Shown: one piece after another, positions 8,740 to 17,522 of the stretch
How the letters are laid out: each line of letters starts with the position of its first letter
Numbering within the stretch: the stretch's first letter is position 1
NCBI GenBank assembly: GCA_016293535.1
Contig: JAEDEB010000026.1
Span: forward strand, 1 to 28,190
Direction: 5' to 3'
From: Bacteroidales bacterium
GTDB taxonomy: Bacteria > Bacteroidota > Bacteroidia > Bacteroidales > UBA932
DNA: 28,190 nucleotides
Made by a program: the position numbers and the translations under genes
The notes under the pieces: model-generated
What the model saw: only the letters and a program-made list of their open reading frames with translations
What the model was told of the DNA's origin: nothing
The model's database searches: none

Positions 8740-10980
8740 ATGAAAAGCTGCATTCCTCTCCTGCCCGCACTGATTTTTGCCGTGGCCGCCTGCAACGTTC
8801 CGCTGCCGGACCGTATGGAGTTCGGAGTTTCGGAAAAAATTGTTACGGTGCCGGCAGAAGGCGGGGAGGGAGTAATCAAGGTTTATTCTGACGGGGACAT
8901 AGCCATAATCCCCGAAGCAACTCCGAAATGGGGAGTGATAACTTCTCCGCTGAACTTCTCTTCGGACGGGGAAGTCCGCGTCAGCTTTCAGGCCAATTAT
9001 GACCTGAGGCGTTCCGTGAAAATTGCTGTTTCGTATAGGAACGGCATTGCTGCGGATACGCTGGTGTTCCGTCAGGAAGGCGCCGTTGCCAGATTTTCTG
9101 TTGCTGAGCATGCGATATTCGTGGATTCCGGAGCTGACCGTACCACGGAATTGGCCATATCGACGAATGTGAATCCATCCGCCATCGACGTACATACGAG
9201 ATACATTGACGAGGGAGATGACTGGTTGGGTGAAATCAAGATTTCATCAAGGTCGGTGAGCTTCATGACATACGGGTCCCAAAGTCCGAGAGTCAGAAAG
9301 GCAATCGTGACCTTGTCGCATGAGGACGGCTGGGGCGTAGTCCTGAAGGAAACGGTGTCGGTCAACCTCTCGAATTCTTCTGGCCAGTTCGGGGAAACTC
9401 TGAGCTATACCCAGGCAAGGATGATGGCAGGGGAAGATGGCAAGCTGATAGAAGGGGATTATCTGCTCAAGGGAATCATAGTGAGTGATTGCCTGAGCAA
9501 CAATATGGATATGAACTACAATACAAGCTATAATGTTGTGGATACGACTTCGAGTCTCAAGACTGCATATATCGAGAGTCTTGACGGTATGTACGGTTTC
9601 AGGCTTGTATTCGACGATGTCGCCGACAACATCTTCCGGCAGAAGCAGATCGTGGAGATAATGCTTTCAGGAAAGCATATGAGAGTTGAGACGCAACCGC
9701 AGCGCTACACGATAAGCGGAATGGGGGTCGAGGACTTCAAGCTATGCGGCACGGTTGAGACCATTCCAGAAAAAGTCAGGAAAATCTCCGAGTTGACAGA
9801 CGATGACGTGAACACTTTCGTGGAGATAGAGAATACTGAATTTCTGGACAAGGACGGCTGTTACTCGAACGTTTACGACGCCTATACCCTTGAATCTCCT
9901 TTCAACAAGACGACAGTCAGCAACAAATTCAATTCCGACTGCTGGCCGGCCCTGCTCGTGGATGCGGATGGAAGGACCATATATGCAATGGTGAATATGA
10001 TGTGCCCATGGAGGAGAACAGGAGGGGGAGTGCCGCAGGGAACGGGCCCTCTCAGGGGCATACTTGTCCATAACGACCAGCCCCGCTATGGGGATATGGG
10101 ACCTTACCAGATACGTGTCATCGATGATTCGGGATACGCCCAGTCCCGGTCTGAGGGCAGTTCTTTCGAAACTCTCTTGAAATGGGACGCACGGCCGTAT
10201 AAATACAATTTCTCGAATTACGGCGATTATTTCCCTTACACTGCATCCAGCAACGGAATGGATACCTGCATACCTTCCGATGATTTCGACAAGGAAAGCG
10301 GCGCCTGCAAGGGCATACTCTCATTCGAGAACAAGATGGGAATGCCTATGTCCGGAACCAAGGCCTTGCGCCCCTGCCGCTCGTTCCAGGCACTCAGGTC
10401 CAACTCCAGCCCGGGAGGCGGCCAGTCCGACAACCGCGCGCTCAGCATACAGTGCAACATAGCCGGCTTCTACAACTGGAACAGGGACGGTTCCATAGAG
10501 TCCTACAACGGAATTGTTTCCCGCTTCGCCACAGAAGGCCTCGAAGGAAAGAAATTGTTCCTTTACTTCTCCTTCTGCTGCGGTGGCAATGACAACCACG
10601 CCTTCAAGAATTTTCCTTCCCGCTGGTGCGTAGAATACTCAAGCGGACCGGGCCTGCCCTACATCGTAGTTCCATCAATGGAGACAGCTGCTCCTTACGT
10701 TCATCTCAGGTCCTATGGTTTCGGAGGTCCAATGAACGTGGACGGACGCAGTTACAACCCATCATATTCGACGGGCATGGGCTATACCGAACATTTCTTC
10801 GAATTCCCGGACGATATACTGGGAAAGGAGGAGGTGAGGGTCAGAATCAGGCCTTATGATACCAAGGTTACCTCAATTCCGGAGAATCCTGCGGACAATA
10901 TTGAGAATATGGAGGCTTGCGACGGCATCGACATCTATCAGGATATACGTTTCAACAGAATAATTTTCCTCATAAAATAA
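8740..10980 (+). CDS. Surface lipoprotein with BACON-like and DUF5689-like domains, candidate surface glycan-binding protein
   Basis: This 746-residue protein sits where PULs usually encode a SusE/F-type or other surface glycan-binding protein. Its signal peptide ends AVAAC, with Cys18 as the lipidation site. Two BACON/Ig-like beta domains follow (about 26-115 and 118-212; note the VTVPAEGGEGVIKV strand pattern). A DUF5689-like region spans about 218-466 (opening LSYTQARMM...IEGDYLLKGIIVSD), and a C-terminal domain of about 270 residues rich in Trp, Tyr and Gly may be the glycan-binding part. I chose ATG 8740 because it follows the susD stop and begins the signal peptide. An upstream ATG at 8707 would overlap susD by 26 bases and add 11 residues. 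BACON and DUF5689 are non-catalytic domains, so a binding role is inferred. The ligand is unknown. Confidence 0.8.
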   Translation: MKSCIPLLPALIFAVAACNVPLPDRMEFGVSEKIVTVPAEGGEGVIKVYSDGDIAIIPEATPKWGVITSPLNFSSDGEVRVSFQANYDLRRSVKIAVSYRNGIAADTLVFRQEGAVARFSVAEHAIFVDSGADRTTELAISTNVNPSAIDVHTRYIDEGDDWLGEIKISSRSVSFMTYGSQSPRVRKAIVTLSHEDGWGVVLKETVSVNLSNSSGQFGETLSYTQARMMAGEDGKLIEGDYLLKGIIVSDCLSNNMDMNYNTSYNVVDTTSSLKTAYIESLDGMYGFRLVFDDVADNIFRQKQIVEIMLSGKHMRVETQPQRYTISGMGVEDFKLCGTVETIPEKVRKISELTDDDVNTFVEIENTEFLDKDGCYSNVYDAYTLESPFNKTTVSNKFNSDCWPALLVDADGRTIYAMVNMMCPWRRTGGGVPQGTGPLRGILVHNDQPRYGDMGPYQIRVIDDSGYAQSRSEGSSFETLLKWDARPYKYNFSNYGDYFPYTASSNGMDTCIPSDDFDKESGACKGILSFENKMGMPMSGTKALRPCRSFQALRSNSSPGGGQSDNRALSIQCNIAGFYNWNRDGSIESYNGIVSRFATEGLEGKKLFLYFSFCCGGNDNHAFKNFPSRWCVEYSSGPGLPYIVVPSMETAAPYVHLRSYGFGGPMNVDGRSYNPSYSTGMGYTEHFFEFPDDILGKEEVRVRIRPYDTKVTSIPENPADNIENMEACDGIDIYQDIRFNRIIFLIK

Positions 10981-10986
10981 CACATT

Positions 10987-13900
10987 ATGGAACAGAACAT
11001 CAAAATGAGCGCCCTTGCGGGGCTGAAATCGATGGCAATTGCCGTTCCAGTCGCAATTGTCCTGTCTGCCGGTTCCGTCTCCTGCAACAGGGAGCTGCCT
11101 CCGGTAGAGGATCCGCCTGTCTATTCCTTTGAGGCTGAATTGCCTGTCACAAAGATTTCTCTGGAGTCGGATTTGTCCCTTTCATGGGAAGTTGGAGACA
11201 TCATTTCCGTTTTTGACGGAACCGATGTCCGTGAATACACGGCAGAAAGTACCGGAAAAATGACTACAGTCAGCAATACCGAGGTCAAGATTGACCCGAA
11301 ACTGACTTATTATGCCGCATATCCTGCCGATGAGAGAACGGTATTCGAAGAGGAAGGCATACTGATGACCGTTGATTCCCGGCAGAGCTGTTCGGAGAAT
11401 CCTTGCAGCTATTCTTACGGTATAGCCAAAACGGACGGAACCGAGAGGCACTTCTCGTTCAACAGTCTGGTTTCGATTCTGGCCTTCAATGTGACTGATC
11501 CCGACATCAGCAAGATAATCATTTCCGGAAACAACAAGGAGTTCCTTGCCGGAAGGGTCAGGGCATCCTATGAAGAAGCCTATGTCGAGAGTGTCATCAA
11601 CGGTTCCGAGCAGATTGAAATCATTGCCGAAGACGTGATGGCGACAGGTCGCCATTACGCTGCGGTGCTGCCTCAGAACTTCAATTCCGGCATCACAATT
11701 TCGATGATTCACAAGGAGGGTACATATTCCGTCGTCCATATCAAAGAATTTGAATGCATGGGCAGAGGCATCGTCGACCTCACAAATCTTGAGGAGTCGA
11801 GAACCTCCGAAACAATAATCACGACGGCCAATGAACTTAAGAAGTTCCTCGAATCTGCAGCTTCCCTCCCATCTGACCATAAGGTGAAACTCGCTAACGA
11901 CCTGGATCTTGAGCTCGTCGAACTTCAGCCGGCCGAGTCCTTCGGAGCGGAATTTGACGGACAGGGGCACGAAATTCAAAACTGGAAGGCGAGTCGCCCT
12001 CTGTTCACCCTTTTGAAAGAAAGTGCAGTAGTGAAGAATCTCAGGTTGGCGTCAAGCTGTGAATATCTGATTGACAGCTCAGAGGCTTCAGAGGCTTTTC
12101 TCGTTGCCGAGAACTGCGGTCTTGTAGCCGATTGCACGAATGAAGGAGCTGTGAAGACAGTATCCGGCATATCCAATTTCACCGAGTCAAAATCCATAGG
12201 AGCTCTTGTTTCCGTCAACAAGGGCAGGGTTGAAGGCTGTGTAAACAACGGCAAGGTGGCGATATACAACAAGGCATTCTGGAAGTGTCCTATGTGGGTT
12301 GGAGGAGTGGTCGGCAAGACTTGTCCTGAAACCCCGGGAACATCGGTGTCCGGATGCAGCAATTCGGGATATGTAGTTCTTCACGCCCTCAGAGCCAAAT
12401 CACCTCTGTTTGTGGGAGGAGTAGTGGGTGGGTCTGCCGCCACCTTGCAGACTTCCGAATACAAATGTGATGCTCTGGCCGATTATGGGCAGATACTCAA
12501 CTGCAGCAATTCAGGCCGCGTTCGCATAGAGAATGAGGATATTGCTTCTGAAAACGCAAACAATATCAACAACCATAATCTCGGAGGAGTCATAGCTTAT
12601 TTCGAGGGCTCCATCTCCGGATGTACCAGTACCGGAAACGTTGAATATGAATCCCCGACAGAAGGTATTTTCAGTATAGGCAGAGCTGCTGTAGGAGGCG
12701 TGGCCGGATTCGTGTCAGGTTCGGTGACCGCTTGCAACAACTCCGCGGTCATTACGGTAAAAGGAACATTCGGCCGTTCCGATGCTCTGAAACTCGAAGC
12801 GGGTTCTGGTGCAATATGGAGGGAATGCGTATTCGGCGGCGTTGTCGGATATGCAGGTGACAATACCGGAAGCACCCAGATTTCCGGCTGCAGCAACGAA
12901 GGCTCGTTCAGTTTCGATATCAGGTCACTCAAGGGTGACAAATTTGCTATTGCGATGATAGGAGGTGTAGTGGGCCTTTCCAAATCACTTGTCACGGGAT
13001 GCTCCAATTCAGGACACCTGCTTGTGGCGTCAAATGTTCATTTCAACAATTATGGCGGTATCGCCGGACGTTCCTCCCATCAGCTTTCATCCTGCTCCAA
13101 TTCCGGCTCCATTACCCTCGACAATCTTACGGCAGACGTGACCGATATGTCAGATCTGACCTGCTATGAGTCCTATGTCGGCGGAATCAGCGGAGTTCAT
13201 GCCGTGGCGGAATACACTTCGGCTATAGCTGACTGTGTCAATTCTGGAAATGTTGTATTCAAGAACGGAGTCGGGGAGAGACAGATGAACGCGACGAAAA
13301 AGACCACCCGCATACAGTACGTGGGAGGTGTGGCTGGACTTTCCACCGGACAGATTACAGCCACATCCGGCAACAGGATTCTGAATTCCGGAGAAATCTC
13401 GTTCCAGAGCGGATGCAGAACATATCTCGGCGGAATTGCAGGAGCAGCCATCGCAAGCGTGCTCAATGCGGACAATTCCGGAAATATCAAGGTTGGAGTT
13501 GAGGGTGCCGGTATCGCGGCAAATTCCATGGTCGGAGGCTCAGTGGGCATCATCGCCCACCAGCAGAATATTCAGTTGGAGAATGAAACCGCCGTCAACC
13601 GAGGCCAGGGTATTGGCAACGGGGTGACACTTACAGGTGGATCTTCTGGAAACGTGACAGCCATTCTCCTTGGGACCACCACAAGCGGAATCGGACTTCT
13701 CGCAGGAAAAATCAATGCAAAGGCCGATTCGGAAGGCAATTTCTACTGGACCGGAGCAAGCCTGAAAGGATACTTGAACGTTACCGGTCAGCAGGACAAG
13801 GTCGGTCTGTTGTCTGGTGGCGGTCTCGGTGTAACCAAGGTGTTCTGCGGAAAGGAAGGAGAGTCCTGCACGGTTTCCGGTGTCAGCCTCAACGGCACGC

Positions 13901-13992
13901 CAATTGCCGGGAAAGATGATTTCGTGGCTCACTCAGGCAGTGCAATCACTAGCGAAATGCTTGATGTGACCTTCCTCAAGTTCGGCGAATGA
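10987..13992 (+). CDS. Fimbrillin-like / GLUG-repeat surface lipoprotein
   Basis: This 1001-residue protein has a signal peptide ending GSVSC (Cys33), a fimbrillin-like N-terminal region (about 45-275, with FSFNSLVSILAFNV typical of the FimA-like fold), and a long repeat region (about 290-900). The repeats follow a GLUG-type pattern: a VGGVVG or IGGVVG strand, a variable segment, then SGCSNSG or similar. The first repeat opens with FDGQGHEIQNW, as GLUG domains often do. Such repeats probably stack into a beta-helix or solenoid. It starts 6 bases after the preceding gene, and its stop overlaps the next start (ATGA), so it is firmly inside the PUL operon. A surface adhesin or glycan-holding scaffold is plausible. 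No catalytic motif is visible, and the role is inferred from position. Confidence 0.75.
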   Translation: MEQNIKMSALAGLKSMAIAVPVAIVLSAGSVSCNRELPPVEDPPVYSFEAELPVTKISLESDLSLSWEVGDIISVFDGTDVREYTAESTGKMTTVSNTEVKIDPKLTYYAAYPADERTVFEEEGILMTVDSRQSCSENPCSYSYGIAKTDGTERHFSFNSLVSILAFNVTDPDISKIIISGNNKEFLAGRVRASYEEAYVESVINGSEQIEIIAEDVMATGRHYAAVLPQNFNSGITISMIHKEGTYSVVHIKEFECMGRGIVDLTNLEESRTSETIITTANELKKFLESAASLPSDHKVKLANDLDLELVELQPAESFGAEFDGQGHEIQNWKASRPLFTLLKESAVVKNLRLASSCEYLIDSSEASEAFLVAENCGLVADCTNEGAVKTVSGISNFTESKSIGALVSVNKGRVEGCVNNGKVAIYNKAFWKCPMWVGGVVGKTCPETPGTSVSGCSNSGYVVLHALRAKSPLFVGGVVGGSAATLQTSEYKCDALADYGQILNCSNSGRVRIENEDIASENANNINNHNLGGVIAYFEGSISGCTSTGNVEYESPTEGIFSIGRAAVGGVAGFVSGSVTACNNSAVITVKGTFGRSDALKLEAGSGAIWRECVFGGVVGYAGDNTGSTQISGCSNEGSFSFDIRSLKGDKFAIAMIGGVVGLSKSLVTGCSNSGHLLVASNVHFNNYGGIAGRSSHQLSSCSNSGSITLDNLTADVTDMSDLTCYESYVGGISGVHAVAEYTSAIADCVNSGNVVFKNGVGERQMNATKKTTRIQYVGGVAGLSTGQITATSGNRILNSGEISFQSGCRTYLGGIAGAAIASVLNADNSGNIKVGVEGAGIAANSMVGGSVGIIAHQQNIQLENETAVNRGQGIGNGVTLTGGSSGNVTAILLGTTTSGIGLLAGKINAKADSEGNFYWTGASLKGYLNVTGQQDKVGLLSGGGLGVTKVFCGKEGESCTVSGVSLNGTPIAGKDDFVAHSGSAITSEMLDVTFLKFGE

Positions 13993-15821
13993 TGAGACTG
14001 TTGACTGTCCTTGTTCTGGCGCTTATCCTCCCCTGCAAACTCTTTGCAGGGGTGGAGATTCCCAAGAGGGGAAGTGTTCCCCATCCGCGACTGATTATGA
14101 CGCGGGAGGATGAACAGTCTGTGAAAATGCTTATAGCCAGAGACAGATATGCCCGCATTGCCGACAGCGCTATCGTTGACAACTGTGCAAGGAGACTTAC
14201 GGAAGCTGTTCCCGGCAATGAGAGGGATGCTTCCAACGTAAGGATGAAGAATGCCTCACTCATAGAGAAGGATCTCAACCTCTTTGCATATGTGGCGCGT
14301 ATCCACGACGATGAGCAGTGCAGGAAAAGGGCCATAGACCAGATGATGTCAGTCTGTGATTTCCCGGACTGGTCTCCTTCCCATTTCCTGGATCCATCTC
14401 AAGTAGCCTTCGGGGTGAGTATCTGCTATGATTGGCTATATGACCATCTCACTCCGAAACAGAGAAAGAAAGTGAAGGACGCTCTGCTCTACAAGGCGGT
14501 GCTCCCTTCCTTCGAATCTCATCCGAACCACTATTTCTTCAGTCCGACCAACTGGAATTCGGTATGCAACTGCGGTATCGTGGCTGCTGCGGCGTGTCTG
14601 ATGGACGATTATCCCGTCTATGCACAGAAAGTACTCGAGAGATGCGTCGCAGGCAACCGCAAGGTACTTGATTCGTATAACCCCATTGGGGCCTTCCCTG
14701 AGGGCTATGGCTACTGGGCTTTCGGGACCAACCACGAGGCTATGCTCATCAGCATGCTGGAAACGGCTTTCGGAAGCGATTTCGGCCTGAAGGAATCCTC
14801 TCCGGGATTCATGAACACATCCCAATTCATACTGAATATGAACGGGCCTTTCGGCATGGGCTTCAATTACGGAGACAACGCCCCGCAGGCAAGGCTGCAT
14901 CCCGCTGTATTCTGGTTTGCCAAGGAGTCCTTCCAGCCCTCGCTGCTGTATATGGAACGGCAGTTCCTGCTTTCGGACAATGACATCACCATTGGAGCCG
15001 GTTACGCTCTCCCCGCAATGATGACCTGGTACTCCGGAATCAGTTCTTCCGGCGAAGAGTTGCCGTCTAACCTTTTTTACGAGAATATCGACCCCGATAT
15101 TCCATTGTTCATATATCGCTCCTGCTGGGACAGTCCCGATGCCGCGTACCTTGGCGTCAGGGGAGGGACTGTAAGGAAAGTCGGCCATTCACATATTGAC
15201 GTGGGCTCTTTTGTCTATTACAGGGACAGCGTGAGGTGGATATGTGATTTGGGCAAGCCGGACTATGTACTTGCAGAGAGACATCTGGGCCATAAGCCCT
15301 TCTTTACCCTTACTCAGGATTCCAGAAGGTGGGAGGTGCTGCGTACCGGGGCTGAAGGCCACGGTATTGTGACATTCGACGGAGAGAGACCTCTTGTGGA
15401 TTCTTATGGCAAGTTCCTCAGGACATTCAAGACCAGGGCCCAGAAAGGGGTGATGATGGATTTGACCGAGATCTATTCCGCCTCAGTAAGCAAATATCTG
15501 AGGATGGTATATCTGGATGAGAATGAGGGCCTTGTCGTTTCAGAAAAAATTGTTGCATCTGCAGCAGACAGGCTTGTAAGATGGAAATTGATGACAGAGG
15601 CTCAGCCGCAGATGCAGGATGACGGCTCTGTTGTGCTGTGCAAATACGGGAAGTCAAGGACGATGAGGATGAGCTCTGAGGGTAAAACCATAAAACTGTA
15701 TGCATCAGAGATTGAAAGCGACAAACCATGGGATACGAAGAACAGGGGATGCTATTGCATATATGTCGAGTTCCTTCTCAAAGGCGGAGAAACAGTGAAT
15801 CTTGTCACAAGCCTGAATTGA
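13989..15821 (+). CDS. Heparinase II/III-family polysaccharide lyase, predicted periplasmic
   Basis: The 610-residue product is a paralog of the lyase at 1671-3728. Shared blocks are HPRL near the N-terminus, DW(H/S)PSHFLD, AYDW/CYDW, the NWN motif (188-190), EGYGYW (238-243), GHSHID.GSFV (399-408), and a DSRRWEVL segment. The presumed catalytic Asn, Tyr and His are kept, so beta-elimination of a uronate glycan is expected. Its signal peptide (MMRLLTVLVLALILPCKLFAG) has no clear lipobox, so it is more likely soluble in the periplasm, while its paralog is a lipoprotein. It lacks the 50-residue linker the paralog has after its signal. It is last in the susC operon and coupled to the GLUG gene by ATGA. 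Either Met1 or Met2 may be used. It could be an exo-acting or oligosaccharide lyase; the PL family is unresolved. Confidence 0.87.
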   Translation: MMRLLTVLVLALILPCKLFAGVEIPKRGSVPHPRLIMTREDEQSVKMLIARDRYARIADSAIVDNCARRLTEAVPGNERDASNVRMKNASLIEKDLNLFAYVARIHDDEQCRKRAIDQMMSVCDFPDWSPSHFLDPSQVAFGVSICYDWLYDHLTPKQRKKVKDALLYKAVLPSFESHPNHYFFSPTNWNSVCNCGIVAAAACLMDDYPVYAQKVLERCVAGNRKVLDSYNPIGAFPEGYGYWAFGTNHEAMLISMLETAFGSDFGLKESSPGFMNTSQFILNMNGPFGMGFNYGDNAPQARLHPAVFWFAKESFQPSLLYMERQFLLSDNDITIGAGYALPAMMTWYSGISSSGEELPSNLFYENIDPDIPLFIYRSCWDSPDAAYLGVRGGTVRKVGHSHIDVGSFVYYRDSVRWICDLGKPDYVLAERHLGHKPFFTLTQDSRRWEVLRTGAEGHGIVTFDGERPLVDSYGKFLRTFKTRAQKGVMMDLTEIYSASVSKYLRMVYLDENEGLVVSEKIVASAADRLVRWKLMTEAQPQMQDDGSVVLCKYGKSRTMRMSSEGKTIKLYASEIESDKPWDTKNRGCYCIYVEFLLKGGETVNLVTSLN

Positions 15822-15831
15822 CTTCTGAAAA

Positions 15832-17169
15832 TCATTCAGACAACTTCCTGAGCCCCTCTGAAACGGAGATGTTCAGGAAGTTTTTGTATTGTTCTGCAAA
15901 TGCACTGCATTCTGTCAGGGCGAGACTGCTGAACGCCGAAAGGCCAAGGAACGCCATAGGATCTCCCGATGCTATGATTTGCCGGTCCCGGTCGGTGAGA
16001 TGCGGTTCGAAAATCACGATCTCTTCGCCTGACTCGGTGCGTGCGCCCATAAGATACTTGCAATAACTTGCTATGAGGAAAGCCGGCCTGGAAAGGTCCT
16101 TCCCGCATCGCATCATCTTCGCCAGATTGGGGACTATGTAAACTTTAAACTTCGCAGCCCCATCCCCGCACAGGCGTGAAACCTGGTCGCTGATGGCCGC
16201 GTTGGAGAAACGTCTGAGCAGCGAGTCCTTGTATTGTTCGATGTCGACGCCCTCCGGCGCCGGAACGAACGGGCTGATATCCTTGTCCATAAAGTCGCGT
16301 ATCAGACAGCGGTATCTTTCGTCTGCAAGGACTTCGTCCACCTTCCTGTAGCCTTCGAGGTATGACGGATAGCTAAGGAGAGTATGTGAGGCATTCAGAA
16401 GACTCAATTTCATGTTTTCGTAAGGCGTGACGTCATCCGTGAACAGAACGCCCACCTTCTCCCAGCCGGGCCTGCCTGCCATGAACTTGTCTTCGACCAC
16501 CCACTGTATGAAGTCCTCGCAGCATACGTCCGTGATTTTACCCGATTTTGTGGCCGGGGTGATTCTGTCAACCATGCAGTTGGGGAAACTGACATTCTTT
16601 TCCGCCCACAGCGCCACGTCCGGACAATTTTCCCTGAAATAGCTCAGAAAAGCTTCTCTGGCTGTGTCTCCGTTGTGCTGGAGGTTGTCGCATGAAAGAA
16701 TTGTTATGGGCCTGTTGTCCGCCATCCTCAGCCTGAGGCCTTCGGCGACATAGCGGAATACGCTCCATTGTCCGCTCTCGCTGCTCTTGTAACCTCCTTC
16801 CGTGATGGTCAGGGTGATTATGCGTGTCTGTTCCGAAGCAATCTGCCGTATTATCCTCTCGTGATCCTCCATACCCCAGCAAATTCCTGTCAGGGAGCCT
16901 ATGCGGAATACGGTCCTTTCCCCGGAAGGGGAGCAGACTGTCAGGTCGTATATGCCCGAGTCCTTTTCCAGTGCGTGGTAAAGTTTGTCGTCGGAGGGCA
17001 TAATCATGGCCCCGAAGATACCCCAATCCCTTTCTGCAGGGTCTTCCAGAAGCAGGTTGTTATAGTACTCAAGGTGCGCTCTGTGGAAATTCCCTACACC
17101 GAAATGTACTATTCCCGACTTGACCGACGCCCTGTCATAGTTGAAGGCTTTCATCTCCTGATTCTTCAT
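15832..17169 (-). CDS. Mannitol dehydrogenase family NAD(P)-dependent oxidoreductase
   Basis: The 445-residue protein belongs to the polyol-specific long-chain dehydrogenase family (mannitol, fructuronate, tagaturonate and altronate dehydrogenases). It begins with the dinucleotide-binding strand and turn IVHFGVGNFHRAH (20-32), carries the TITEGGY block (121-127), and has the catalytic signature K254-x4-N259-x2-H262. That spacing is the same as Lys295/Asn300/His303 in Pseudomonas mannitol 2-dehydrogenase. There is no signal peptide, so it is cytoplasmic. The start overlaps the stop of the 117-residue gene (ATGA at 17169-17166), and it is last in the symporter operon. In this setting it probably reduces a ketose or keto-uronate released from the glycan, as fructuronate reductase does. 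The exact substrate is not deducible. It is somewhat shorter than many family members. Confidence 0.87.
   Translation of the reverse strand: MKNQEMKAFNYDRASVKSGIVHFGVGNFHRAHLEYYNNLLLEDPAERDWGIFGAMIMPSDDKLYHALEKDSGIYDLTVCSPSGERTVFRIGSLTGICWGMEDHERIIRQIASEQTRIITLTITEGGYKSSESGQWSVFRYVAEGLRLRMADNRPITILSCDNLQHNGDTAREAFLSYFRENCPDVALWAEKNVSFPNCMVDRITPATKSGKITDVCCEDFIQWVVEDKFMAGRPGWEKVGVLFTDDVTPYENMKLSLLNASHTLLSYPSYLEGYRKVDEVLADERYRCLIRDFMDKDISPFVPAPEGVDIEQYKDSLLRRFSNAAISDQVSRLCGDGAAKFKVYIVPNLAKMMRCGKDLSRPAFLIASYCKYLMGARTESGEEIVIFEPHLTDRDRQIIASGDPMAFLGLSAFSSLALTECSAFAEQYKNFLNISVSEGLRKLSE
15842..15888 (+). terminator. Intrinsic terminator of the susC operon, inside the end of the convergent dehydrogenase gene
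   Basis: A perfect 10-bp stem (15842-15851 AACTTCCTGA with 15873-15882) encloses a 21-base loop and is followed by TTTTT on the plus strand. It begins 20 bases after the stop of the lyase gene. It lies within the last codons of the minus-strand dehydrogenase gene, so its sequence is also coding. A small stem just before it (TCTGAA 15824-15829 with TTCAGA 15835-15840) sits between the two stop codons. Confidence 0.55.
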
Positions 17170-17519
17170 CCCTTGCAGGCTATGTGAATATTCAGGAACA
17201 TCCTTCCTCCCTCGACATCGGCCGCAAGCCGGATGTAGTTCCCGAAGTTCGGTTTGACCTTGATCAAGTGGAGCCCCTGCCCGGAAAATTCAACAGGGAG
17301 ACTGCCGTCATCCACCCAATGGACCCCGTCCTGCGACAGCTGGACCTGTCCTTTGAACAGAGGCGTCCCTTCAGTCTTTTCCACCATTACGAAAATTAAG
17401 GCTTCATCAGCCCATCCGGCCTCATAGGGATGGGTCTCGAAACGGCCGGAGAAGAACTTCTTTACCTCAAGATGGGCATCGTGAAAATTTTTCATCTGTG
17501 TATTCGATATATTCGACAT
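17166..17519 (-). CDS. Small protein of unknown function (117 residues)
   Basis: I do not recognise a named family. The protein has no signal peptide and looks mostly beta: strands such as EALIFVMVEKT, KGQVQLSQDGVHWVDDG, GLHLIKVKPNFGNYIRLAADV and GRMFLNIHIACKG suggest a compact beta-sandwich. The 'SQDGVHWVDDG...' and 'FGNYIRLAADV' phrases resemble carbohydrate-binding-like or discoidin-like sandwich pieces, but this is a weak impression. It starts 3 bases after the 315-residue gene ends and overlaps the dehydrogenase start, so the three are likely made together in the cytoplasm. It is a real gene by its tight packing and by the coherent protein pattern. Its function is unknown. Confidence 0.7.
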   Translation of the reverse strand: MSNISNTQMKNFHDAHLEVKKFFSGRFETHPYEAGWADEALIFVMVEKTEGTPLFKGQVQLSQDGVHWVDDGSLPVEFSGQGLHLIKVKPNFGNYIRLAADVEGGRMFLNIHIACKG

Positions 17520-17522
17520 TTT

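Noticed and set aside
7917..8879. 320-residue minus-strand reading frame across susD and the next gene
   Set aside because: It is antisense to two well-supported genes and has no recognisable family pattern. Other long opposite-strand frames (for example 7113-7871, 11182-11979, 14436-15188) were rejected for the same reason.
10987..13992. GLUG protein as a polysaccharide lyase with a beta-helix
   Set aside because: The repeats fit GLUG better than pectate-lyase or chondroitinase-B helices, and no catalytic Lys/Arg/Asp cluster is seen.
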